From an uncultured Acidaminococcus sp. (lineage in GTDB: Bacteria; Bacillota; Negativicutes; Acidaminococcales; Acidaminococcaceae), in NCBI GenBank assembly GCA_905213155.1, contig CAJMHI010000041.1:1-15674 (forward strand): 15,674 nt of DNA, read 5' to 3'. The stretch's first letter is position 1; each line of letters opens with the position of its first letter. Shown here one piece after another: positions 1 to 8,130 of the stretch. The translations under genes and the position numbers were made by a program. Under the pieces are notes generated by a model. It saw only the letters and a list, made by a program, of their open reading frames with translations. It did no database searches and was not told the DNA's origin.

Positions 1-102
1 GAAGTAAACGCCACCAGATTTCGAATAAGCTGCATTTACTTTTTCATTTAACGGAATAATGAAAAAAGGTAAGTCGGGGCAGACCGGGGACAAAATTTAT
101 AG

Positions 103-108
103 TATAAT
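103..108 (+). promoter_or_regulatory. -10-like box upstream of the secreted FG-GAP protein gene
   Basis: A perfect TATAAT lies about 55 bases before the ATG at 164. No convincing -35 hexamer is found 16-18 bases upstream, where the sequence is G-rich (CAGACC at 80-85). The extended context ATAGTATAATG recurs at the fprA promoter near 9545-9555, which makes a real -10 more plausible. The rest of 1-163 shows no terminator and no gene I can defend. Confidence 0.45.
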
Positions 109-163
109 GGACAAAAATACAAATTTCGAATTCCTTAGAATATAAGAAAGGATCTGGATAGGG

Positions 164-1759
164 ATGCACAATGATAGAGGAAGAAAAATCGGTATATTGC
201 TGACGCTACTAGGGTTTATAGGAGGGGCCTGGTCCTCTGCCGGGGCAATGGCGCCAGAAACTGATGCTGTGGTAGTACAAACGACCGCAAAAAATACCGG
301 TAGAGAAGCAGTTAAAGCAAGTACCAAGAAAAATACCAAAAAGTTGAAAAAAACAGCATCCCAAGAAACTGAGCCACAGGAAGCACCTGTTACCAGTCAG
401 GATGGAGCCCCCGTTTTGCAGCGGGGAGAACTGATCAGTGAGGCAGTAGGGGATATTGACGGGGATGGCAAAGAAGAAACCATCAGCTTATTGGGAAACC
501 AAGCAGTGGATCAGTCCCGCTATCAGGGGGATATGTATCTGATTGTCCGGGAAACGGGCGCTAAAAATCCGGCCCAGGTGAAATATTATTATCGCCCCAA
601 AGATTTGGGCGGCTATGATGCCTATCTGACACTAGCGGATGTAACCGGCAGCGGTGCTCCGGATGTCATCATTGCTGCGCCTAGCGGCGGTACGGCAGGA
701 GTGACGCAGTACCGGATCCTGGATTTTTCCAATGGAAAACCAGAAGAAATTTTTACGGCAGCCGATAACCGGGGCGTATCTATGGTGGGAACGTATTTAC
801 CGGACTTTCAGGCTTCGTTGCAATTTCCCAGCCTCAACCAGGAAGTGACGGTGGATCTTGCCAATCAAAAGGATACCTATCGAAATATTAATGTATATGA
901 CACAGATGGAATGCTGAAAGAATCCGGACTTAGGCCTGTGATCCAGGATATCAGCCAGCTAAGTACGCTGGATGTGGATGGAAATGGCGTGGATGAAGTT
1001 GTAACACTGCAGCCTGTTCTGGGCGCTCCCAACACAACACCCCTTGGCATGGTGCGCACGGTATGGGACTATCGGGCAGGGCAATGGCAACCAAGGGAAG
1101 TGCATTTTGCCGCAGAATTATACAGCCGGCCAACATACCAGAATACCGATCTGGTTAAAGGGGACGGAGGGTACGAAATTGCTAAATTGAAAGTGGCTGC
1201 TGGTGTCGGAGAAATTGAGTATCCGCATTTCCAAAAGCTGGATGGGCGGATTGCCTGGAAAGTCAATCATGTAATTGAAGACTTCGTCCGGCAGAATTTA
1301 CAAAAAGTAAATCTGGGGACACAGCTCAATCTTACGTATGATGTAAAATATTCCGGAACGCATTATGCCAGCATTATGATGCTGGGCCTTTTTAACGATA
1401 AGGATAACAGCGAGGCTGTTGCCAAATGCTTTAACTTTGACCTGGGGACTGGGGAAACAGTTTCTTTGCAGGATATGATCCGGCCATGGGGGAAATTCTG
1501 GAAAATGGTCGGTAAAGAAGGCAAGGATGTGCCCGTTAGCGAGAAAAACGTGACGGATTATTACCTGGATGGCAATGTTTTAGGTTTATTTTATGGGGAT
1601 AGAAAAGAATATGACCTGGATTGGGAAAAGGTGGTGCCTTTCCTGGTGAAAAATGTGCCAGGAGAAGAATTTTTGACCGACCAGTCAAACGAAGAACCGA
1701 AGAATAAAAGCGTGAAAACGAAAGATAAAGAAGCAAAAACTGCTGAAACGGAAGATTGA
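164..1759 (+). CDS. Secreted FG-GAP-repeat protein with C-terminal RsiV/PdaC-like (DUF3298-type) domain
   Basis: Predicted exported protein of 531 residues; function unknown. A basic N-terminus (RGRK) is followed by a hydrophobic stretch at residues 9-23 and a likely signal peptidase I site near AGA (26-28). No lipobox cysteine is present, and C422 is the only cysteine. Residues 41-75 are a Lys/Thr/Glu-rich linker. Three DxDGxG-type loops resemble FG-GAP/VCBS or EF-hand calcium loops: DIDGDGKEE (97-105), DVTGSGAPD (159-167) and DVDGNGVDE (270-278). Residues about 360-497 resemble the DUF3298 half of RsiV/PdaC proteins: N-H-V-I-E-D-F helix, NFDLGTGETVSLQDM (424-438), then VTDYYLDGNVLGLFY (463-477). 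The C-terminus (505-531) is a charged Lys/Glu tail. The ATG at 164 is preceded by GAAAGGAT at 146-153. FG-GAP calls are fairly sure; the C-terminal family assignment is from memory of its pattern. A role in envelope sensing or ligand binding is inference. Confidence 0.8.
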   Translation: MHNDRGRKIGILLTLLGFIGGAWSSAGAMAPETDAVVVQTTAKNTGREAVKASTKKNTKKLKKTASQETEPQEAPVTSQDGAPVLQRGELISEAVGDIDGDGKEETISLLGNQAVDQSRYQGDMYLIVRETGAKNPAQVKYYYRPKDLGGYDAYLTLADVTGSGAPDVIIAAPSGGTAGVTQYRILDFSNGKPEEIFTAADNRGVSMVGTYLPDFQASLQFPSLNQEVTVDLANQKDTYRNINVYDTDGMLKESGLRPVIQDISQLSTLDVDGNGVDEVVTLQPVLGAPNTTPLGMVRTVWDYRAGQWQPREVHFAAELYSRPTYQNTDLVKGDGGYEIAKLKVAAGVGEIEYPHFQKLDGRIAWKVNHVIEDFVRQNLQKVNLGTQLNLTYDVKYSGTHYASIMMLGLFNDKDNSEAVAKCFNFDLGTGETVSLQDMIRPWGKFWKMVGKEGKDVPVSEKNVTDYYLDGNVLGLFYGDRKEYDLDWEKVVPFLVKNVPGEEFLTDQSNEEPKNKSVKTKDKEAKTAETED

Positions 1760-1784
1760 AACTAGATTTTTCATAGGCTATAAT
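1756..1784 (+). promoter_or_regulatory. Promoter of the RND efflux operon
   Basis: TTGAAA (1756-1761), a 17-base spacer and TATAAT (1779-1784) form a near-consensus sigma-70/SigA promoter. The -35 box overlaps the TGA stop (1757-1759) of the preceding gene, so the efflux genes can be expressed independently of it. CTATAAT occurs at 1778-1784 and again at 1797-1803, a direct repeat 19 bases apart that could be a second -10 or a repressor half-site. Confidence 0.75.
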
Positions 1785-1845
1785 ATACAAGGTTTTCTAT
1801 AATTTTTTGGGAAATGCGATGCAGTTGTGTTTCTTAAAGCAAAGC

Positions 1846-1861
1846 ATGCCCGGTAGGGCAT
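1846..1861 (+). promoter_or_regulatory. Small hairpin just upstream of the efflux adaptor ribosome binding site
   Basis: ATGCCC (1846-1851), loop GGTA, and GGGCAT (1856-1861) form a perfect 6-bp stem ending five bases before the AGGAGG. No T-run follows, so it is not a terminator. It may affect translation initiation or mRNA stability, or be chance. Confidence 0.4.
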
Positions 1862-1865
1862 ATTT

Positions 1866-1871
1866 AGGAGG
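1866..1871 (+). promoter_or_regulatory. Ribosome binding site that fixes the adaptor start
   Basis: AGGAGG lies 7 bases before the ATG at 1879. The earlier in-frame ATGs at 1807 and 1819 lack a good site and would bury the lipoprotein signal 24 residues in, so 1879 is preferred. Confidence 0.85.
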
Positions 1872-1878
1872 ATTGTCC

Positions 1879-3045
1879 ATGCAAGGAAAGAAAAAAATGT
1901 TATCCATCGGGATGGCACTCCTCTTGCTGGTGGGCCTTGCGGGCTGCGGCAAACAGTCGGCCACCACAGGAGGGGACGTGGCAGTTAAGTCCATGAAAGT
2001 CATCAAACGGGATACGCCCATTACCTATGAATACACCGGGTTCGTTGAGGCCGCTAATGACGTGGAACTCAAAAGCAAAGTAACCGGTACGATTGTGCAA
2101 AAACTGGTTAATGGCGGTGACACGGTACAAGCCGGACAGCTGCTCTATGTGATTGACCCTCGCAGCTACCAGACTTCTGTGCTAAACGCCCAGGCAAATT
2201 TGGCGAATGCCCAGGCGACATTGGCTAACGCCCAGCGGGATGCCTCCCGTTACCAGACCCTGTACGAACAAGGGGCTGTGAGCAAACAGACCGCTGATCA
2301 GTACAATACCCAATTGGCGCAAGCCCAGGCAGCCGTGAATGCCCAACAGGCAATCTTGGCATCTTCCCAAGTGGATGTGAGTGATACGCAAATTGTGGCA
2401 CCTTTTACTGGGAAAATTGATACCAATACGCTGGCAGAGGGCGCTTTTGTAACGGCCAACTCTACCACCTTAACCAGTATCAGCGCCAGCAACCCCATGC
2501 GTGTCCGGTTTTCCGTTTCGGAAAGTGATTACCTGGACATGATGGGCGGCAATACAGGGAATGGCACCCGGTTGCAGAATGTGACATTAAAATTGAGCGA
2601 TGGGTCTACCTATCCTGAACAAGGAACGGTGACACAGGTAGACCGGGGTGTCAGCAACACTACAGGAACCCTGACCCTAAAAGCTGATTTTGCCAATCCC
2701 AACGGTGTACTGCTACCGGGGATGTTTGCCAACATTTCGTTAGTAGGTTCTACGGTCAAGGATGCGATTTTGATTCCGCAGCGGGCTGTAACCGATGTTA
2801 TGTATAAACACTTTGTTTATGTTATCGGGTCCGATGGTAAAGTAACCATGAAAGAGGTCGTATTGGGGCCCCGGATTGGAAAATTGTGGCTGGTCAAGAG
2901 CGGCTTGGATGGTTCTGAAACCGTTGTAGTGGAAGGTGTCCAGAAGCTACAGGAAGGGACAAAAGTCACTGCTACAACTATGACGGAAGCAGATCTGGAT
3001 ACTACGGATACAGCAACGGGTACCTCCGACAATAGCGGGAAATAA
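1879..3045 (+). CDS. RND efflux periplasmic adaptor lipoprotein (AcrA/MexA family)
   Basis: Membrane-fusion protein linking an inner-membrane RND pump to an outer-membrane channel; 388 residues from this start. The signal (KKK then MLSIGMALLLLVGLAGC) ends in lipobox LAGC with acylated C23, so it is a lipoprotein. The first lipoyl half surrounds residues 55-95 (KVTGTIVQKLVNGGDTVQAGQLL). An Ala/Gln/Asn-rich helical hairpin covers about 103-165, and the second lipoyl half follows (IVAPFTGKIDTNTLAEGAFV, 172-191). A beta-barrel domain spans about 205-290 and the membrane-proximal domain about 291-365 (ILIPQRAVTDV). The last 20 residues are Thr/Asp-rich. The RND pump gene starts 14 bases downstream, so the two are one operon. 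Length and domain order are normal. The exported substrate cannot be read from the sequence; acrA would only be a loose name. Confidence 0.93.
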   Translation: MQGKKKMLSIGMALLLLVGLAGCGKQSATTGGDVAVKSMKVIKRDTPITYEYTGFVEAANDVELKSKVTGTIVQKLVNGGDTVQAGQLLYVIDPRSYQTSVLNAQANLANAQATLANAQRDASRYQTLYEQGAVSKQTADQYNTQLAQAQAAVNAQQAILASSQVDVSDTQIVAPFTGKIDTNTLAEGAFVTANSTTLTSISASNPMRVRFSVSESDYLDMMGGNTGNGTRLQNVTLKLSDGSTYPEQGTVTQVDRGVSNTTGTLTLKADFANPNGVLLPGMFANISLVGSTVKDAILIPQRAVTDVMYKHFVYVIGSDGKVTMKEVVLGPRIGKLWLVKSGLDGSETVVVEGVQKLQEGTKVTATTMTEADLDTTDTATGTSDNSGK

Positions 3046-3059
3046 GGAGGGGTGAGTAA

Positions 3060-6000
3060 GTGGCAAAATATTTTATAGATCACCCTGTATTCGCCTGCGT
3101 TATTTCTCTGATTATCTTTTTGGTCGGTGCTATTGCAGCATACACACTCCCGATTGCTCAGTATCCGGAAATTGCAAAACCCCGTATTGAAGTGTCCACG
3201 AACTATGTAGGCGCCAATGCGGAAGTTATTGAGCAGAGTGTTGCCCAGGCTATTGAGAAAAAAGTAAACGGCGTGGATAACATGGTGGACATGACCTCCA
3301 CCAGCGATAACCAGGGAAACTACAACCTGGAAGTACAGTTCGAATTGGGAACAGATCCCGATATGGACTCCGTTATGGTGCAGAACCGGGTAGCACAGGC
3401 TAATGCCTCCTTGCCCAGCGACGTAAGCACTTACGGTGTAACGACAACCAAACGGTCTGCAGAAACCATTATGTACTTGGCGTTAACGTCTCCTCATGGT
3501 ACGTATGACACCATGTTCCTGAAAACTTACGGCACCACGTCTTTCGTGGATGCGTTGAAGCGTGTGAAGGGCGTTTCTACTGTTTCCGAATACGGTCCTG
3601 AACTGGCACTGCGGATTTGGCTTGATCCGATGAAAATGGCACAATTGGGTGTTACGGCCTCCGATGTACAAAATGCCATTACGACCCAAAATATCCAAGC
3701 ACCGGTGGGCTCTATCGGCGCTAGACCCAATGGCCCGGATCAGGAATTTGAGTATTCCGCAAGAGTTAAGGGGCGCTTAACTGATATTGACGAATTTAAA
3801 AATATCGTTATTAAAAACAAAGATGGCAACTTGTTAAAAGTGGGGGATGTGGCCCGGGTAGAATTCGGAGCCCGTTCTGATCCCGTGGTCAGTAAGATGG
3901 ATGGACAGAATGCCATGAACTATGCTATCAGCTTGAATGCCGATGCTAATGCACTGGATTCTGTGGCAGGGATTAAGGAAGTCTTGTCCGCGGCGGAAAA
4001 GAATTTCCCTCCGGATATGAAGTTGACCATCATGCAGGATAATACCGACATCATTCGCTCTTCCATGGGTGAAATTGTTGTAACGTTATTTGAAACTCTG
4101 GTGCTGGTTATCCTGATTACCTGGGTGTTCCTGCAAAGCTGGCGGGCAACGCTGGTGCCGACCTTGGCTATACCAGTGTCCCTGATGGGAACATTTACCT
4201 CGTTCTATGTTTTTGACTTCACAATTAATACGCTGACTTTGTTTGCACTGGTGCTAGCCATCGGGATGGTGGTAGATGATGCCATCGTTGTGGTGGAAGC
4301 CGTGGAACATAACGTGGACGAACTGGGCATGAGCCCCAAAGAGGCAACCTATACCGCTATGCGGGAAGTGTCCGGGGCTATTGTAGCCACAGCCTTTGTG
4401 CTTTTAGCTGTATTTCTTCCGGTTGCCTTCCTCAGCGGGACGACGGGCGTATTGTATAAGCAGTTTGCCCTGAGTATTGTGGTGGCACTGTCTATTTCGG
4501 CCGTGGTTGCTATGACCCTTTCTCCTGCCGTGTGTGCTGCGGTGATAAAACCGAAAAAACCGGCGAATGGGATCATTGGGAAATGCTTCGGCTACTTTAA
4601 CCGCTGGCTGGAACGGACAACAGGAAGTTACGTAGGACTTGTTAAAAAGTTGTTACGGCATTTCCGTGTGGGCCTGTGCGGGCTCTTAGTCATTTTGGTC
4701 TTGATTGGCGGCTTCTTTAAACTGATTCCTACCGGGTTCGTTCCGGATGAGGACCAGAACTTTGCCTTAATGGCTGTTCAATTGCCGGAGGCAGCTTCTT
4801 CCAACCGGACGATTAAAGTGACGAACGATCTGTATAAACAGATTAAAAATATCCCCGGCGTACAGAGAGTCTTCCAGGTGGTGGGCTTTGATGTACTGGC
4901 AGAAGCCATGAAATCCAATGGAGCCTTAATGGGTATCAAGTTGGAAGATGTAGAAAAGCGGACAAGCAGTGATCAATCTGTTTATGCGATCCTGAATAAA
5001 TTAAACACAATTGGCGCAAAAACTCCGGAAGGTACAGTGCGGGCATTTAACGCAGCAGTACTGCCGGGCATGAGCAATACCGGGAACCTGTCCCTGTATA
5101 TCATGGACAATACCGGGCACGACGTCAGTGTCATGGCACAGGATATGCAAAAGGTCATGATGGAACTGAACCAGCTGCCGGAAGTCAGCAATATGTATAC
5201 CACGTTTAGTGATAATACGCCGGCACTGCAGTTTAGCGTGGACCGTGCTAAGGCGGAAAGCTTGAACGTGCCAGTTGCCAATGTGTTCACCGCATTGCAG
5301 ACCTTCTTGGGCGGCAGTGAAGTCAATGACTTCAACTTGCTGAACCAGACCTGGAAAGTTGTTATTCAGGCGGAACCGCAATACCGGGACGATGTGAAAA
5401 ACTTCGGAAATATGTATGTTTCCAGCACAGATGGCAATCTGATCCCGTTAAGCGCACTGGTGACCAGCCAGGAAATGCAGGCACCGGCTACCATTACCCG
5501 GTTTAATGCGGCGCGGGGCGCAAAATTTGCAGGATCCCCGGCAAGTGGGTATTCCACCGGGCAAGCCATCACAGCCGTGGAAAATGTCCTCAATACCCAA
5601 CTGCCTACCGGCTACACCTATGAATGGGTGGATCAGAGCCGGGATGAAAAATCGGCTGGTAACTCGGCTGTTATCATGTTTGGGATTTCCTTGGTGTTTG
5701 TGTATTTGTGCCTGTCTGCTCTGTACGAGAGCTGGAGCTTGCCGCTTGGCATTATCTTCTCCGTGCCTTGCGCAGTGATGGGCGCCGTGGGATTTCAGTA
5801 TCTCCGGGGACTTACCAGTGATATTTACATGCAGATCGGAATGATCGTGCTCATTGGCCTATCGGCCAAGAACGCCATTCTGATTGTGGAATATGCGAAG
5901 GATCGTGTGGATGATGGCTGGGCAGTACTTCCTGCTTTGGTGGATACCGTACATGTGCGTCTGCGTCCTATTCTGATGACGGCTATTTCTACGATTGTGG

Positions 6001-6203
6001 GGGCCATTCCTCTGGCGTGGGCCAGCGGTGCCGGTGCCGGTAGCCGGACTTCCATCGGGACGGCCATTATCGGCGGGATGACAGCTTCCACTTGCCTGAG
6101 TATTTTCCTTGTTCCGGTTTTGTTCCTGACCATTGAAAAAGTCTTTCATCCTAAAACACCTCTGGGGGATGTGGATGATCCGATTCCCAAAGAGACAAAT
6201 TAA
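3060..6203 (+). CDS. RND multidrug efflux permease (AcrB/HAE-1 family)
   Basis: Proton-driven inner-membrane pump expected to form a trimer with the adaptor encoded just upstream; 1047 residues, the normal AcrB length. The first membrane helix is at residues 10-28, and the porter half containing FELGTDPD (94-101) follows. Helices 2-6 span about 337-495 and the second half repeats the pattern, with helix 7 near 538-555 and helices 8-12 over 868-1025. The proton-relay residues are present: D406 and D407 in GMVVDDAIVVVE, K937 in LSAKNAILIVEYAKD, R967 in RLRPILMT and T974. The GTG start at 3060 follows AAGGAGG (3044-3050) with a 9-base gap. The site overlaps the end of the adaptor gene, which suggests coupled translation. 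A terminator follows directly, so no outer-membrane channel is in the operon. Substrate range is unknown. Confidence 0.95.
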   Translation: MAKYFIDHPVFACVISLIIFLVGAIAAYTLPIAQYPEIAKPRIEVSTNYVGANAEVIEQSVAQAIEKKVNGVDNMVDMTSTSDNQGNYNLEVQFELGTDPDMDSVMVQNRVAQANASLPSDVSTYGVTTTKRSAETIMYLALTSPHGTYDTMFLKTYGTTSFVDALKRVKGVSTVSEYGPELALRIWLDPMKMAQLGVTASDVQNAITTQNIQAPVGSIGARPNGPDQEFEYSARVKGRLTDIDEFKNIVIKNKDGNLLKVGDVARVEFGARSDPVVSKMDGQNAMNYAISLNADANALDSVAGIKEVLSAAEKNFPPDMKLTIMQDNTDIIRSSMGEIVVTLFETLVLVILITWVFLQSWRATLVPTLAIPVSLMGTFTSFYVFDFTINTLTLFALVLAIGMVVDDAIVVVEAVEHNVDELGMSPKEATYTAMREVSGAIVATAFVLLAVFLPVAFLSGTTGVLYKQFALSIVVALSISAVVAMTLSPAVCAAVIKPKKPANGIIGKCFGYFNRWLERTTGSYVGLVKKLLRHFRVGLCGLLVILVLIGGFFKLIPTGFVPDEDQNFALMAVQLPEAASSNRTIKVTNDLYKQIKNIPGVQRVFQVVGFDVLAEAMKSNGALMGIKLEDVEKRTSSDQSVYAILNKLNTIGAKTPEGTVRAFNAAVLPGMSNTGNLSLYIMDNTGHDVSVMAQDMQKVMMELNQLPEVSNMYTTFSDNTPALQFSVDRAKAESLNVPVANVFTALQTFLGGSEVNDFNLLNQTWKVVIQAEPQYRDDVKNFGNMYVSSTDGNLIPLSALVTSQEMQAPATITRFNAARGAKFAGSPASGYSTGQAITAVENVLNTQLPTGYTYEWVDQSRDEKSAGNSAVIMFGISLVFVYLCLSALYESWSLPLGIIFSVPCAVMGAVGFQYLRGLTSDIYMQIGMIVLIGLSAKNAILIVEYAKDRVDDGWAVLPALVDTVHVRLRPILMTAISTIVGAIPLAWASGAGAGSRTSIGTAIIGGMTASTCLSIFLVPVLFLTIEKVFHPKTPLGDVDDPIPKETN

Positions 6204-6221
6204 TTGTATAGAAGTTTTTAC

Positions 6222-6256
6222 AAGAGGAGTGCTGCGCTAGGCAACACTCCTTTTTT
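6222..6256 (+). terminator. Rho-independent terminator of the RND operon
   Basis: AGGAGTG (6225-6231) pairs with CACTCCT (6245-6251). One C/A mismatch follows, then an inner TGC/GCA stem with a GCTAG loop. Flanking A/T pairs extend the base and six T residues follow. It sits about 20 bases after the pump stop codon. Confidence 0.85.
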
Positions 6257-6302
6257 ATCCCGAATTATTTTGTACAATTTAAGAATTTCATTCAGAAACT
6301 CT

Positions 6303-6331
6303 TTGCAATTTCCAAAAGAAACAGTTATAAT
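6303..6331 (+). promoter_or_regulatory. Promoter of the ABC transporter-symporter operon
   Basis: TTGCAA (6303-6308), a 17-base spacer and TATAAT (6326-6331), about 35 bases before the GTG start at 6367. The AAGGAGG at 6353-6359 lies between them. Confidence 0.75.
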
Positions 6332-6366
6332 AGATTTCACTCCTAAGATTGTAAGGAGGATAATAC

Positions 6367-8130
6367 GTGTTACGAACAAATGGTACAAAAAAACTACTCT
6401 GCCAGGTTTGGCGGCTGACCAAAAGCTATTGGCAGAGTGAGGAAAAGAAAAAAGCGTATCTGCTTTTGGCTGCTATCCTGGCGCTCACGCTGGCGGTGGT
6501 TTTTATGCTGGTGCTTTTGAATCAGTGGAACAATGCGTTTTATACCGCTCTCCAAAATTACCAGACAGACGAAATTTTCCATCAGTTGTGGCGGTTTACC
6601 GGTCTTGCTTTTGCGTATATCGTGCTGGCAGTGTATGCCTATTATCTCCAGCAGGTGCTGCTGCTTCACTGGCGAAGATGGCTCACTAATCAGTATATTG
6701 ACCGGTGGCTGACGGGAAAAATTTACTACCGGCTGGAAATGTTCGGAAAAGAAATGGATAACCCGGACCAGCGGATTAGTGAAGACGTCAATTTGTTTGT
6801 GACACAGACCCTTGGCTTTTTCATTGGGATTGTTAAAGCGCTGTGTACGCTGGTTTCTTTTGTAGTGATCCTGTGGCAGCTGTCCGGTGCTTTTTCTGTG
6901 CAGCTTTTTGGTCAGTCCTTTCATATTCCCGGTTATATGGTGTGGGTAGCTGTGGCCTATGCAGTTCTTGGAACCTATCTGACACATCGGGTGGGGCATA
7001 AGCTGGTTGACCTCAATTTCCTGCAGCAACGCCGGGAAGCAGATTTCCGTTTCAGCATGATGCGGATGCGGGAAAATGCGGAGAGTGTGGCCTTTTATGA
7101 CGGCGAAAAAGTGGAAGGGCAAGTATTCAAAAAGCGCTTTGCCTTGCTACTAAAAAATTTTTGGGCTATTGTACAAAAACAAAAACAGCTGGTGTGGCTA
7201 AACTCCGGGTATTCCCAGATTGCGATTATCTTTCCTTTTGTGGTAGCGATTCCCCGTTTCTTGAGCCGGGAACTGACGCTGGGGGGACTGATGCAGGTAG
7301 CTACCGCCTTTGGCCGGGTGCAGGATTCCCTTTCTTATTTTGTGGACATGTACACATCCCTGGCCGAATGGCAGGCTGTTGTTACCCGTCTTACCGGTTT
7401 TGAAGAGGATATGGCCGCCATGCGGACAACCAATTCCCAAAGCCATATGCAGCGGGAGCAGAGTCAGGATGGAAATGTCCACTTGGACCATTTGGAGGTG
7501 GACTTACCTAACGGAAAAGTTCTGTTGCAGCCTATGGATTTTGTCCTGACCAAAGGGCAAAATGTGCTGATAAAAGGCAGCAGCGGCAGCGGTAAAAGTA
7601 CGCTACTTCGTGCGCTGGCAGGAATATGGCCGTTTGCCAAAGGACGTCTTGCCCTGCCGCTCCAAGACCGTATTCTTTTTATTCCCCAGCGACCTTATCT
7701 GCCGCTGGGTACTTTGCGGGATGCGCTCCTGTACCCAGGCAAAAAAGAATTTACGGATGCCACGCTCCAACAAGCTTTGGATAAATGCAAAGTGGGGTAT
7801 TTGGGAGTGCATTTACACGAAGAAGGGGATTGGTCCCATGTATTCTCTATTGGAGAACAGCAGCGTCTGGCTTTTGCCAGAGCCTATCTGATGCAGCCGG
7901 AATGGTTATTTATGGATGAATCTACGTCGGCGCTGGATGAAGCCACAGAAGCCGCATTGTATCAACTGCTGACAGAAGAAATGCGGCAGACAACAGTAGT
8001 CAGTGTGGGGCATCGGAGCACGCTAAAACGCTATCATCCACAAACATTACTTTTGGATAGACAGACCCATCAGGCCAGCCTGAGGGCAAATGGTGATAAT
8101 GAGGAAGATTTGGAAAGGGGAGTATCATGA
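6367..8130 (+). CDS. SbmA/BacA/YddA-type ABC transporter, fused permease and ATPase
   Basis: A half-transporter of 587 residues with an N-terminal membrane domain of the SbmA/BacA-like (ABC_membrane_2) kind and a C-terminal ATPase; probably a homodimer in the inner membrane. Membrane helices are clear at about 31-51, 77-95, 148-170, 189-206 and 281-296. The family motif region includes LLNQWNNAFYTALQNY (50-65), RRWLTNQYIDRWL (103-115) and DNPDQRISED (131-140). The ATPase has Walker A GSSGSGKST (404-412), Q-loop Q441, signature SIGEQQ (494-499), Walker B WLFMDE (513-518) and switch H549. Relatives carry peptides, cobalamin or unknown cargo (YddA, Rv1819c); the substrate here cannot be told. 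The GTG start sits 7 bases after AAGGAGG (6353-6359). Its TGA overlaps the next gene's ATG, so the two are coupled. Confidence 0.92.
   Translation: MLRTNGTKKLLCQVWRLTKSYWQSEEKKKAYLLLAAILALTLAVVFMLVLLNQWNNAFYTALQNYQTDEIFHQLWRFTGLAFAYIVLAVYAYYLQQVLLLHWRRWLTNQYIDRWLTGKIYYRLEMFGKEMDNPDQRISEDVNLFVTQTLGFFIGIVKALCTLVSFVVILWQLSGAFSVQLFGQSFHIPGYMVWVAVAYAVLGTYLTHRVGHKLVDLNFLQQRREADFRFSMMRMRENAESVAFYDGEKVEGQVFKKRFALLLKNFWAIVQKQKQLVWLNSGYSQIAIIFPFVVAIPRFLSRELTLGGLMQVATAFGRVQDSLSYFVDMYTSLAEWQAVVTRLTGFEEDMAAMRTTNSQSHMQREQSQDGNVHLDHLEVDLPNGKVLLQPMDFVLTKGQNVLIKGSSGSGKSTLLRALAGIWPFAKGRLALPLQDRILFIPQRPYLPLGTLRDALLYPGKKEFTDATLQQALDKCKVGYLGVHLHEEGDWSHVFSIGEQQRLAFARAYLMQPEWLFMDESTSALDEATEAALYQLLTEEMRQTTVVSVGHRSTLKRYHPQTLLLDRQTHQASLRANGDNEEDLERGVS

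Noticed and set aside
1..93. Open minus-strand frame at the left edge (reading ...FFIIPLNEKVNAAYSKSGGVYF) that could be the start of a divergent gene
   Set aside because: It looks protein-like, but has no ATG, GTG or supported TTG start and no ribosome binding site, and only about 30 codons are visible. Plus-strand frames end at stops at 49-51 and 57-59 and are equally unsupported.
18..131. Nine-base direct repeat ATTTCGAAT at 18-26 and 123-131
   Set aside because: Short, AT-rich and partly palindromic; it may be chance, with no further copies noticed near other promoters.
1807..1878. 24-residue N-terminal extension of the efflux adaptor
   Set aside because: A good AGGAGG and the lipoprotein signal place the start at 1879; the extension has no ribosome binding site.
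6204..6440. Short plus-strand open frame after the pump gene
   Set aside because: It runs through the terminator hairpin and the next gene's promoter and start in another frame; no homology is recognised.
6394..7122. 242-codon minus-strand open frame opposite the ABC transporter
   Set aside because: A shadow of a well-supported gene: its translation has no recognisable domain, and the opposite strand carries clear transporter motifs.
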